NCBI GenBank assembly: GCA_015143295.1 | Contig: CM026555.1 | Coordinates: forward strand, 744,001 to 808,000 | DNA: 64,000 nucleotides | Origin: Tetracentron sinense | Taxonomy: Eukaryota; Streptophyta; Magnoliopsida; Trochodendrales; Trochodendraceae | Direction of reading: 5' to 3' | Shown here: positions 50,576-62,088 of the stretch, in pieces | How the letters are laid out: the number at the start of each line of letters is the position of its first letter | How positions within the stretch are numbered: the first letter of the stretch is position 1 | Position numbers and translations under genes: made by a program | The notes under the pieces: model-generated | The model's input: the letters and a program-made list of their open reading frames with translations, nothing else | Told to the model about the DNA's origin: nothing | The model's database searches: none

Positions 50576-51995
50576 TGTTGGTATCGGGTGGCCAAAAGCC
50601 CTCGATAGAGGAATCGGGTGGTCTATAACCCTCGATCATATATGTGATGGAATACACCCTATGATTGGGAAAGCCTCACATGATAATACTATGGTGCACA
50701 CACACACAATCATATACGGCATTAATGTTTTCAAAATACATTAATATGTATATAATTATTTTTACAAATTGCATTGTGTGAGCATGCCACTTGTCACTCA
50801 ACCATTGGTGATATGATGAGAGTGTGGTCATACTTTGTCAGCCATGTGGAGGCTTGATTTTGATGATCCGTTGAGTAGTTCCTACTTAAGGGGAAGATGA
50901 CTCGGTCTAACAGGAGGTGGTTGTGGGTTTGTTGCATGGGTAGTAGATCATAGCCATTAATCTGCAACAATCTCTTAAGATGAAGGAGAAATGATAAGAT
51001 CTCATGTTATTATAAATGAGTACGTTTACCCATTGCAAGATATCAGAGAAATTTTATGCTGATAGTTATCCACAAGTTAAAAGCTGTTGGTGTGCTAGTC
51101 CCAATCACTCTCCTGTTATTGTTGTCCACTGATTTAATCAGTGTTTGAGCCAATCTCCATCTCTCATACTATCTTTGGATGAGATTTAATATTCATCACC
51201 CAATATTATCATCAGATTTTTATATTTACAATTGATCTATTATCTAAAGGAGTTTCAGTTTTACTGTTCCACTAACATTTTTTTTTTATTAGTATCAGAG
51301 CCAGGTTATACCATGTGGGTTCTTATTTTGTTTCTCTTATCTATAATACGTAGACACTGATTGGTGTTTTACATCATAGAAAAACCTTTAAATGCAAGTG
51401 ATTGAGTGTTGTGTACTCATCACGACTCTTTCCAGAAAAAGGTGTTTGCTTTAAACTTTTTGAGTGGGTGTATAGGCTTCACACATAGAGAGTTTTATTT
51501 GCATGTGAGAATATTTTGTTTTACACCATAACAAGTCTTTGAGCACGTTTTCTACTCTTGAAAGGGTTTTTTCAATTTTCATCTCAATAAGCTTCGGACG
51601 GCCATTGTCAAACCAGCAAGTTTGTTTGTTTTTTTTTTTTTTTTTTTTTTTAAATCCTTTGTTCTTTGCTGCAAAAAGAAACTCACGGTGAAAGGAAAAT
51701 CGCTGCCAACAACTATTCCAAAGCATTGTTCTTTATCGGCTACGATCTCGACTAAGATCTCGGATTAAATCTCAGAAAATTCGAGATATTTTTTTTTGGG
51801 TTTTGCTATTGGTGACTTGCCTATCCATCTATCGTCGAAGGTTGTTTCTTTTGGGACAAACGGCCATTATCGACAACGTTGTTGCTGCTCATATCAACAG
51901 AGCACAAAGAAAAGAGTAGCAAGCTTAGTCTAATTCGCCAAATCGGGTCAGTTCGTTCCAATCTATTTATTTATTTATTTTAATTAGAAAAACAT
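50576..51995 (+). mobile_element. copia-type LTR, primer site and leader, truncated
   Basis: Probable LTR TGTTGGTATCGGG...CCACTAACA (50576-51277), then an 11-bp gap and a primer site TTAGTATCAGAGCC (51289-51302) matching initiator Met-tRNA. Downstream leader-like sequence with no intact gag ends at 51995, where the next LTR starts. The LTR limits rest on TG...CA and the primer site only. Confidence 0.5.
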
Positions 51996-53302
51996 GGTAA
52001 GTCCAAAATATCTTGGCTAATTATGTATCAAAACGTAAGTCTAAGTGGAGTCATTTTAAAGTCAACTTGTCATACTTGGTAAAGCTTCAAGAAGCCGAAG
52101 AAAAGAGAAGAAATCTACATCAAGTATCACCTCCGGATCTAGGAAGGTAAGTGACTTAGTGACCCATTACCTAGGTTGGTTTTTGACTTAGAACACCTTT
52201 TTATCAACCTAGGAGGTTAATATAATTCCATAAACAAGGTTATTGTATTCAAGCCTTTCAAAACACTCGAAATTGGCTAAGTATGGAATGAAGGATCTAT
52301 CCTCCTCCATGTTGGATAGATCGGTGGTGTAAGAAAATGTATGAGGATTTTTTCCAGAGAGTTAGATTTTGAAGGATCTATCCTTGGTAATGAAGGATAG
52401 ATCGATCAACATAGGAATTGATCTATCAGTGCTTTGATGGATAGATCGGTGCTTTGATGGATAGATCGGTGCTTTGTTGGATAGATCGGTGCTTTGCATG
52501 GATAGATCGGTGCTCACCTTAGATAGATCCTTCAGTGCAAAAAATCGAGTCCTATTCAAATACAAACTCTTTGGAATCTATAAATACGAATTCTATTGAC
52601 CTAATTCGTTGAGATCTTATTAGTTTGTGAGAGTAAAGGCTGGAGAACTCTCTCCTAGGGTTTCCTTTATTCTTCATTGATTATAGTTGATCCCTCCTCT
52701 CACAACCTCTCTAGAGAATGCAAGAATAACTTCTCTATTCTTAGCTCTTGCATTGTGTGATCTTCATGGTTTTAAGATCCCTCTAGAGATTGTTAGAACA
52801 TTAATTTGACAATCCCGACACGTGTGTGTCTTTGGCCGGTGTTTGTGATCCGGAGCCTTCGTAGAAGGAGATCGATCCGAGAAGGATCGTGGTTGTTGTG
52901 GAGATCTAAGAGAAGTAAAAGCGACTGTGGTTGATCACGGGACTTGCGGGTACGTGATGACTTTTCGAGGCGTGGAGGACTAAGAACTGAAGGATCGTAG
53001 TGTCGAGTCCGAAGGAGTCAAGTTCGAGTCTTGTAAGTTCTTGTTGACTTTGTCTTAGTGATATCTCTTTGCTGGACTAGGTCCCGTGGTTTTTCCCGGA
53101 AGGGTTTCCACGTAAAAAACCTTGTGTTGTGGTTTGCTTGTTTTCCTTTTCCGCACTTGATTATTATTTTTCCTTAGTTAATAATTTAATTATTAAATCT
53201 TAAAAATGGTAGAAAGAATTATAGGGAAAGCTAGCATCCCCCCTTGGGTTTGTGAGTTCTCAACTCGAATATTTTATTTGGGGTTCACCGAGTGATTTTT
53301 CA
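51996..53302 (+). repeat. LTR 1 of the gag-only array
   Basis: Starts GGTAAGTCC (TGTAAGTCC in the other copies, so the first base is changed) and ends TTTTTCA. U3 holds five GGATAGATCGGTG repeats (52438-52515) upstream of TATAAATA (52579-52586). The leader region has GTCCCGTGGTTTTTCCCGG-type sequence. Confidence 0.93.
52438..52515 (+). repeat. GATCGGTGCTTTG tandem repeats in U3
   Basis: Four to five units of TGGATAGATCGGTGCTTTGA, about 20 bp each, end 64 bp before the TATA box. They are repeated in LTR 2 (from 57494) and LTR 3 (from 62531). Confidence 0.9.
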
Positions 53303-53304
53303 AT

Positions 53305-53316
53305 TGGTATCAGAGC
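53305..53316 (+). other. primer-binding site (initiator Met-tRNA)
   Basis: TGGTATCAGAGC begins two bases after the LTR 1 end. The same site occurs after LTR 2 at 58361-58372 and is missing after LTR 3. Confidence 0.9.
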
Positions 53317-53356
53317 GGGTTCACTAATTTATTAGTGCGATCTCATTCTATATTCG

Positions 53357-55291
53357 GTGAATATGAATCTCCAAAAAGAAGGAGAATCCATCTCTTGTCC
53401 CCCATTTTTTGATGGGAACAATTATGCCTATTGGAAAGCTCGTATGAGAGTCTTTCTAAAATCCTTGGATGAGAGAGTAAGGATCTCTGTTGAACAAGGT
53501 TGGACCTCTCCAACAATGACCATAGATAATCAAACCGTCCCTAAACCTTCTACTAACTGGACCACTGTAGAACTTGAAAGTTGTAGATGGAACAATAAGG
53601 GTCTAAATGCAATCTTCACTGCTGTCACACCCGAAGAATTTCGGCATATTTCTAAATGTGACACTTCGAAGGATGCATGGGACACTCTTAAACTTACCCA
53701 TGAAGGGACTACAATAGTCAAGATCTCCAAACTTCAAATGCTTACTTCTAAATTTGAAAATTTGAGAATGAATGACAATGAAACTTTTGATGGTTTTTAT
53801 GCTGATCTGAGTGATATTGTTAATTCATGTTTTAACCTAGGAGAAAGTATATCTGAGTCCAAAATTGTTAGGAAGATCTTGAGATCTCGGCCTGAGAGAT
53901 TTAGATCAAAAGTTACCGCCATCGAAGAGAGCAAAAATATTGATGCTCTCAAAATTGAAGAGTTGGTTGGTTCTCTCCAGACTTATGAGTTAAATCTGCA
54001 CCCATCTAAGAAACCAAAATCAATTGCCTTGAAATCTATCAAGGAATCTATAGATGGTTCAGATAGTGACTCTGAGGAGGATGAAGAAGATATAGCTTTG
54101 CTTTCAAAGAAATTCAGAAAATTTCTGAAATTCAATAAAAGATTTAATCCGAATGGACAAAGATCTTTTGAAAAGCCTAAGTCCAAACACTATGAATATA
54201 AGAAACATGTTAAAAGTCTGGACAGTAAATCCCAAGGCGTTCAATGCTATGAATGTCAAGGCTTCGGCCATATTGCTGCTGATTGCTCAAATGAGAAGAA
54301 ATCTAAGAGCAAGGCAAAGGATGATAGTGAATCTGAAGCTGAAGAATCGGATAGCTCTTCTTGTGAGAATACTAGGAATTACATGGCCTTCGCTACTTCC
54401 ATAAATGGGATTGAAGAATCTTCTTCAAATTTAAGTGTGAGTAACCAACACCATATTGATGGTGAGGATGATGAAGAGAGTCAAAATGACTCGAATTCTG
54501 AAATAGATCTCGAGACAGCCTATGATGAGTTGTTTCAGGAATGCCTAAAGTTGAAAAAGGGTCAGATTTCCTTGACCAAAAAGGTTAAATTTATTGAAAA
54601 GGAAAGATATGCCTTAGACCAAGTGACTTCTAGATTGAAAGCTCTTGTGTCTCAACTTGAGGAAGAGAAGGCTTCCCTCCTTGTCAAGACTCAGCTTCTT
54701 GAATCTGATTTGCATGTTTGTCTTGATGAAAAGACAAGTCTTGAACTCAAGTTAGCTGATCTTAAGCAAAATCCGAGGTGTGGAGATGTGAAGGGAACTT
54801 CATCCACCTCGAACACTGAGCCTGGTGATAAAAGGCACCCTCCTGAGAATAGGAAAGACCCTTCTACTCAGAAATTCATTCCTACATGTCATAAATGTGG
54901 AGTGAAGGGTCATATTAGGCCTCGATGTCCTAAACTTCGAAGAATGCCCAATCATGATTCTAGGAACCAAATCAATTTTAATGGGAATCTTCAAAGGAGA
55001 GTTGATATCCTAGTGGAGATGTCTAGGAAGTTAAATGATGGTATATTGAATATCTATAATAACTCTAGACAGTGGCATGGTCATGACACTCCTTATGCTA
55101 GAAATAAAGGAGGTAACAGGGAGAACCATAATGCCCGCCATAATTCTAGGACTCAATCTTGGAATAGGAGGAACAGGAGGAAGAGGCAAAAGGTCATACC
55201 TACCTCAACTGAAACGGTTAGAGACCAAAGGGTCAATCAAACTGCTAAAACTGTTTGGGTGAGAAAGGAAGACCTAAAGGGCTTCACTTAG
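53357..55291 (+). CDS. gag polyprotein of the gag-only element, intact (644 aa)
   Basis: Structural protein that would form virus-like particles and bind element RNA. The N-terminus has the copia gag signature (FFDGNNYAYWKARM, residues 17-30), then a UBN2-type region (residues about 85-215; SKLQMLTSKFENLRM, DGFYADLSDIV). An acidic patch follows (EEDEED), then zinc knuckle 1 (C297, C300, H305, C310), a coiled-coil-like stretch (about 385-470) and zinc knuckle 2 (C511, C514, H519, C524). The basic C-terminus ends WVRKEDLKGFT at a TAG, where a gag-pol frame would usually continue towards protease. The start is 55 bp after the LTR. There is no frame damage, unlike every other retroelement gene in the window. 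Confidence 0.95.
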   Translation: MNMNLQKEGESISCPPFFDGNNYAYWKARMRVFLKSLDERVRISVEQGWTSPTMTIDNQTVPKPSTNWTTVELESCRWNNKGLNAIFTAVTPEEFRHISKCDTSKDAWDTLKLTHEGTTIVKISKLQMLTSKFENLRMNDNETFDGFYADLSDIVNSCFNLGESISESKIVRKILRSRPERFRSKVTAIEESKNIDALKIEELVGSLQTYELNLHPSKKPKSIALKSIKESIDGSDSDSEEDEEDIALLSKKFRKFLKFNKRFNPNGQRSFEKPKSKHYEYKKHVKSLDSKSQGVQCYECQGFGHIAADCSNEKKSKSKAKDDSESEAEESDSSSCENTRNYMAFATSINGIEESSSNLSVSNQHHIDGEDDEESQNDSNSEIDLETAYDELFQECLKLKKGQISLTKKVKFIEKERYALDQVTSRLKALVSQLEEEKASLLVKTQLLESDLHVCLDEKTSLELKLADLKQNPRCGDVKGTSSTSNTEPGDKRHPPENRKDPSTQKFIPTCHKCGVKGHIRPRCPKLRRMPNHDSRNQINFNGNLQRRVDILVEMSRKLNDGILNIYNNSRQWHGHDTPYARNKGGNRENHNARHNSRTQSWNRRNRRKRQKVIPTSTETVRDQRVNQTAKTVWVRKEDLKGFT

Positions 55292-57051
55292 CTAGTGTCT
55301 ATCATAGCCTAGGGTGTACTGTTAGTGTTCTATCTTGTCCTAGTGCTATGAAGTTTGGGTATACTAGTATTTTTTTCTTTTTACTAGTTTTTATTTGCTA
55401 TGGTCTATTTTTCTGTTTTATTTATTTTGAAAAATCTCAAAAACATTGAAAAACTATAAAATCCAAAAAGATTTTTGTCATGTTGCCCTTGTAAGACTTG
55501 CATAATTTGCATTCTTTGTGTGATCTTTATTTCTATACTTGTCCAAGGTTGAACATGAGTTTGTTGCTGATTGAGGATATATCACCTTCATAGTCTCTTG
55601 GTTAGGCTAAAAATTAGACTAGTTTTATCTTGCACGGTTAGAGACTTATCCATGTGTGTATGCTTTGCACTATCACATGCACTCTGACTGATTCTGTTGA
55701 GATGTCTATTTCTTAATCTGTAGGTGTATGACTTATCCATAAAGTGTGACCTAGGATGACCTGTCTAGATTGACCATATAGTTAGTCATCCCCATTTTGT
55801 GTATCCTCCATGAGAAAAAAAAATAAAAAATTATTGCAATAAAAAGGGCTACCTACTAGGCTAGTGTGAAAGCTACTATTGGGTGCAAACAGTAGTAATG
55901 ACTACCTATGTCAACAAGTTAGATATCTTTCTGAGTTGCAAGAGTAAAAGCCCCTACTGCCAATAGAGAAGAGCTACCTACTTGGATAGTGTGAAAGCCA
56001 ATATTGCATGAAAAGATATGTTCAGAAAAAGAACATCAAAATAGTGAGGATGCTTTTGACCAAAGTAAAATATAATATTAGGTCAAATCAAAATAGATAA
56101 AGGTGCACTAAAATGTTTTAAAAAATTAAAAAAAAAATCAGCATAACTGGATCTAACTAGGTTTGACTTCTTAGATTTGAGTCTCTAGGAGTCCCCTTAG
56201 TGGTTAATGTCATATCCTTAGAAAGGGAAAGAAACCTTGATTTAGTATCTAGTCAGACCACCACTACACACAAAGCTTCACTTTTGAACTGTTCACTAAT
56301 TGTGACTAAGTGAATTGGCTATGTTTTAGCATTCCGCGAGATTTAGTTAGATGTTTATCCTCAGTTGGTCTAACTAATCATGTTTTTTCCTTGGTCTAGT
56401 AATTCTAAATTACTATTGCTTGGAATGCTTATAATGCATGTTTGTGTGACACATGATATTTTTTAGTTTATTATTTTGTATTTTTTCTTTTTTGTTGGCA
56501 TGGGCCTTTCTAGTATGAGTTGCTCTGTCCTTTAGGTGGTGTCCTTGATCTTAGGGGGAGAAGATCAAGTTGTGGTGTTGAGGGGGAGTTTTTGCTTTAT
56601 ATTACTATATCTTGTTCTCCACTCTAAAGTCCCCTCATTGTCTACAGTTGCTTGTTTGTATTGTGGTTGCTTTGATATTACATATGTGATTAATTGGTAT
56701 ATCTATTGTGATATTGGCTTCCTATCTACCTTTGGCATTTTGTGCCAAAAAGGGGGAGAAGTTTTGAGCATACTTAAGTCTGCCTATGGCCTATGGATTA
56801 TTATGTTTTATATCTATCTCTCCATGCTTCACAGGTATTCTTTGTTTTTAGCATGTGTAGATAACAGGTTGCAGACTTCCACATTGAATTGCATGAGAAG
56901 TTTGATGAGTCATTTGTAAATGGTTACGTCATGTAATTTTATTTTTTGAGTCATGTAAAGTTCATCTTTCATTTTATGAATCAGTTTTTGGAAGTCCGTC
57001 GTTTATATGTTTGTCTAGGAGTTTTGACACAGAATTGCCAAAGGGGGAGAT
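55292..57051 (+). other. 3' internal region of the first gag-only element, non-coding
   Basis: No protease, integrase or RT is readable on either strand. Contains GGGGGAGAAG-type purine runs (about 56555, 56750) like those near the 3' end of SIRE-type elements, and the polypurine tract at 57040-57050. Duplicated GAGCTACCTACTNGG-type units lie around 55850-55990. Confidence 0.8.
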
Positions 57052-58358
57052 TGTAAGTCCAAAATATCTTGGCTAATTATGTATCAAAACGTAAGTCTAA
57101 GTGGAGTCATTTTAAAGTCAACTTGTCATACTTGGTAAAGCTTCAAGAAGCCGAAGAAAAGAGAAGAAATCTACATCAAGTATCACCTCCGGATCTAGGA
57201 AGGTAAGTGACTTAGTGACCCATTACCTAGGTTGGTTTTTGACTTAGAACACCTTTTTATCAACCTAGGAGGTTAATATAATTCCATAAACAAGGTTATT
57301 GTATTCAAGCCTTTCAAAACACTCGAAATTGGCTAAGTATGGAATGAAGGATCTATCCTCCTCCATGTTGGATAGATCGGTGGTGTAAGAAAATGTATGA
57401 GGATTTTTTCCAGAGAGTTAGATTTTGAAGGATCTATCCTTGGTAATGAAGGATAGATCGATCAACATAGGAATTGATCTATCAGTGCTTTGATGGATAG
57501 ATCGGTGCTTTGATGGATAGATCGGTGCTTTGTTGGATAGATCGGTGCTTTGCATGGATAGATCGGTGCTCACCTTAGATAGATCCTTCAGTGCAAAAAA
57601 TCGAGTCCTATTCAAATACAAACTCTTTGGAATCTATAAATACGAATTCTATTGACCTAATTCGTTGAGATCTTATTAGTTTGTGAGAGTAAAGGCTGGA
57701 GAACTCTCTCCTAGGGTTTCCTTTATTCTTCATTGATTATAGTTGATCCCTCCTCTCACAACCTCTCTAGAGAATGCAAGAATAACTTCTCTATTCTTAG
57801 CTCTTGCATTGTGTGATCTTCATGGTTTTAAGATCCCTCTAGAGATTGTTAGAACATTAATTTGACAATCCCGACACGTGTGTGTCTTTGGCCGGTGTTT
57901 GTGATCCGGAGCCTTCGTAGAAGGAGATCGATCCGAGAAGGATCGTGGTTGTTGTGGAGATCTAAGAGAAGTAAAAGCGACTGTGGTTGATCACGGGACT
58001 TGCGGGTACGTGATGACTTTTCGAGGCGTGGAGGACTAAGAACTGAAGGATCGTAGTGTCGAGTCCGAAGGAGTCAAGTTCGAGTCTTGTAAGTTCTTGT
58101 TGACTTTGTCTTAGTGATATCTCTTTGCTGGACTAGGTCCCGTGGTTTTTCCCGGAAGGGTTTCCACGTAAAAAACCTTGTGTTGTGGTTTGCTTGTTTT
58201 CCTTTTCCGCACTTGATTATTATTTTTCCTTAGTTAATAATTTAATTATTAAATCTTAAAAATGGTAGAAAGAATTATAGGGAAAGCTAGCATCCCCCCT
58301 TGGGTTTGTGAGTTCTCAACTCGAATATTTTATTTGGGGTTCACCGAGTGATTTTTCA
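57052..58358 (+). repeat. LTR 2 (shared, central) of the gag-only array
   Basis: Starts TGTAAGTCC and ends TTTTTCA. It is the 3' LTR of the first unit and the 5' LTR of the second. Confidence 0.95.
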
Positions 58359-58412
58359 ATTGGTATCAGAGCGGGTTCACTAATTTATTAGTGCGATCTC
58401 ATTCTATATTCG

Positions 58413-60347
58413 GTGAATATGAATCTCCAAAAAGAAGGAGAATCCATCTCTTGTCCCCCATTTTTTGATGGGAACAATTATGCCTATTGGAAAGCTCGTA
58501 TGAGAGTCTTTCTAAAATCCTTGGATGAGAGAGTAAGGATCTCTGTTGAACAAGGTTGGACCTCTCCAACAATGACCATAGATAATCAAACCGTCCCTAA
58601 ACCTTCTACTAACTGGACCACTGTAGAACTTGAAAGTTGTAGATGGAACAATAAGGGTCTAAATGCAATCTTCACTGCTGTCACACCCGAAGAATTTCGG
58701 CATATTTCTAAATGTGACACTTCGAAGGATGCATGAGACACTCTTAAACTTACCCATGAAGGGACTACAATAGTCAAGATCTCCAAACTTCAAATGCTTA
58801 CTTCTAAATTTGAAAATTTGAGAATGAATGACAATGAAACTTTTGATGGTTTTTATGCTGATCTGAGTGATATTGTTAATTCATGTTTTAACCTAGGAGA
58901 AAGTATATCTGAGTCCAAAATTGTTAGGAAGATCTTGAGATCTCGGCCTGAGAGATTTAGATCAAAAGTTACCGCCATCGAAGAGAGCAAAAATATTGAT
59001 GCTCTCAAAATTGAAGAGTTGGTTGGTTCTCTCCAGACTTATGAGTTAAATCTGCACCCATCTAAGAAACCAAAATCAATTGCCTTGAAATCTATCAAGG
59101 AATCTATAGATGGTTCAGATAGTGACTCTGAGGAGGATGAAGAAGATATAGCTTTGCTTTCAAAGAAATTCAGAAAATTTCTGAAATTCAATAAAAGATT
59201 TAATCCGAATGGACAAAGATCTTTTGAAAAGCCTAAGTCCAAACACTATGAATATAAGAAACATGTTAAAAGTCTGGACAGTAAATCCCAAGGCGTTCAA
59301 TGCTATGAATGTCAAGGCTTCGGCCATATTGCTGCTGATTGCTCAAATGAGAAGAAATCTAAGAGCAAGGCAAAGGATGATAGTGAATCTGAAGCTGAAG
59401 AATCGGATAGCTCTTCTTGTGAGAATACTAGGAATTACATGGCCTTCGCTACTTCCATAAATGGGATTGAAGAATCTTCTTCAAATTTAAGTGTGAGTAA
59501 CCAACACCATATTGATGGTGAGGATGATGAAGAGAGTCAAAATGACTCGAATTCTGAAATAGATCTCGAGACAGCCTATGATGAGTTGTTTCAGGAATGC
59601 CTAAAGTTGAAAAAGGGTCAGATTTCCTTGACCAAAAAGGTTAAATTTATTGAAAAGGAAAGATATGCCTTAGACCAAGTGACTTCTAGATTGAAAGCTC
59701 TTGTGTCTCAACTTGAGGAAGAGAAGGCTTCCCTCCTTGTCAAGACTCAGCTTCTTGAATCTGATTTGCATGTTTGTCTTGATGAAAAGACAAGTCTTGA
59801 ACTCAAGTTAGCTGATCTTAAGCAAAATCCGAGGTGTGGAGATGTGAAGGGAACTTCATCCACCTCGAACACTGAGCCTGGTGATAAAAGGCACCCTCCT
59901 GAGAATAGGAAAGACCCTTCTACTCAGAAATTCATTCCTACATGTCATAAATGTGGAGTGAAGGGTCATATTAGGCCTCGATGTCCTAAACTTCGAAGAA
60001 TGCCCAATCATGATTCTAGGAACCAAATCAATTTTAATGGGAATCTTCAAAGGAGAGTTGATATCCTAGTGGAGATGTCTAGGAAGTTAAATGATGGTAT
60101 ATTGAATATCTATAATAACTCTAGACAGTGGCATGGTCATGACACTCCTTATGCTAGAAATAAAGGAGGTAACAGGGAGAACCATAATGCCCGCCATAAT
60201 TCTAGGACTCAATCTTGGAATAGGAGGAACAGGAGGAAGAGGCAAAAGGTCATACCTACCTCAACTGAAACGGTTAGAGACCAAAGGGTCAATCAAACTG
60301 CTAAAACTGTTTGGGTGAGAAAGGAAGACCTAAAGGGCTTCACTTAG
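58413..60347 (+). pseudogene. gag of the second unit, one nonsense codon
   Basis: Same sequence as the first gag, except that codon 108 (Trp, TGG) is TGA at 58734-58736. The frame is otherwise open to the same stop at 60347; a downstream Met at 58794 could start a 517-aa product lacking the first 127 residues. The nonsense is a single G-to-A change. Confidence 0.95.
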
Positions 60348-62088
60348 CTAGTGTCTATCATAGCCTAGGGTGTACTGTTAGTGTTCTATCTTGTCCTAGT
60401 GCTATGAAGTTTGGGTATACTAGTATTTTTTTCTTTTTACTAGTTTTTATTTGCTATGGTCTATTTTTCTGTTTTATTTATTTTGAAAAATCTCAAAAAC
60501 ATTGAAAAACTATAAAATCCAAAAAGATTTTTGTCATGTTGCCCTTGTAAGACTTGCATAATTTGCATTCTTTGTGTGATCTTTATTTCTATACTTGTCC
60601 AAGGTTGAACATGAGTTTGTTGCTGATTGAGGATATATCACCTTCATAGTCTCTTGGTTAGGCTAAAAATTAGACTAGTTTTATCTTGCACGGTTAGAGA
60701 CTTATCCATGTGTGTATGCTTTGCACTATCACATGCACTCTGACTGATTCTGTTGAGATGTCTATTTCTTAATCTGTAGGTGTATGACTTATCCATAAAG
60801 TGTGACCTAGGATGACCTGTCTAGATTGACCATATAGTTAGTCATCCCCATTTTGTGTATCCTCCATGAGAAAAAAAAATAAAAAATTATTGCAATAAAA
60901 AGGGCTACCTACTAGGCTAGTGTGAAAGCTACTATTGGGTGCAAACAGTAGTAATGACTACCTATGTCAACAAGTTAGATATCTTTCTGAGTTGCAAGAG
61001 TAAAAGCCCCTACTGCCAATAGAGAAGAGCTACCTACTTGGATAGTGTGAAAGCCAATATTGCATGAAAAGATATGTTCAGAAAAAGAACATCAAAATAG
61101 TGAGGATGCTTTTGACCAAAGTAAAATATAATATTAGGTCAAATCAAAATAGATAAAGGTGCACTAAAATGTTTTAAAAAATAAAAAAAAAAATCAGCAT
61201 AACTGGATCTAACTAGGTTTGACTTCTTAGATTTGAGTCTCTAGGAGTCCCCTTAGTGGTTAATGTCATATCCTTAGAAAGGGAAAGAAACCTTGATTTA
61301 GTATCTAGTCAGACCACCACTACACACAAAGCTTCACTTTTGAACTGTTCACTAATTGTGACTAAGTGAATTGGCTATGTTTTAGCATTCCGCGAGATTT
61401 AGTTAGATGTTTATCCTCAGTTGGTCTAACTAATCATGTTTTTTCCTTGGTCTAGTAATTCTAAATTACTATTGCTTGGAATGCTTATAATGCATGTTTG
61501 TGTGACACATGATATTTTTTAGTTTATTATTTTGTATTTTTTCTTTTTTGTTGGCATGGGCCTTTCTAGTATGAGTTGCTCTGTCCTTTAGGTGGTGTCC
61601 TTGATCTTAGGGGGAGAAGATCAAGTTGTGGTGTTGAGGGGGAGTTTTTGCTTTATATTACTATATCTTGTTCTCCACTCTAAAGTCCCCTCATTGTCTA
61701 CAGTTGCTTGTTTGTATTGTGGTTGCTTTGATATTACATATGTGATTAATTGGTATATCTATTGTGATATTGGCTTCCTATCTACCTTTGGCATTTTGTG
61801 CCAAAAAGGGGGAGAAGTTTTGAGCATACTTAAGTCTGCCTATGGCCTATGGATTATTATGTTTTATATCTATCTCTCCATGCTTCACAGGTATTCTTTG
61901 TTTTTAGCATGTGTAGATAACAGGTTGCAGACTTCAGTTTGATGAGTCATTTGTAAATGGTTACGTCATGTAATTTTATTTTTTGAGTCATGTAAAGTTC
62001 ATCTTTCATTTTATGAATCAGTTTTTGGAAGTCCGTCGTTTATATGTTTGTCTAGGAGTTTTGACACAGAATTGCCAAAGGGGGAGAT
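60348..62088 (+). other. 3' internal region of the second unit, non-coding
   Basis: As in the first unit but with a 19-bp deletion after TTGCAGACTTC (about 61935), which explains the shorter period to LTR 3 (5,037 bp). One A-run position also differs near 61183. Confidence 0.9.

Noticed and set aside
52362..52565. 67-aa minus-strand ORF with SIHQSTDRSI repeats, present three times
   Set aside because: Antisense of the U3 repeat array; repeated only because the LTR is repeated.
56536..56919. 127-aa ORF in the gag-only element
   Set aside because: Starts at GTG, has no homologous domain, and differs at its end between copies because of the 19-bp deletion; likely a relic of the 3' region. An env-like remnant cannot be excluded.
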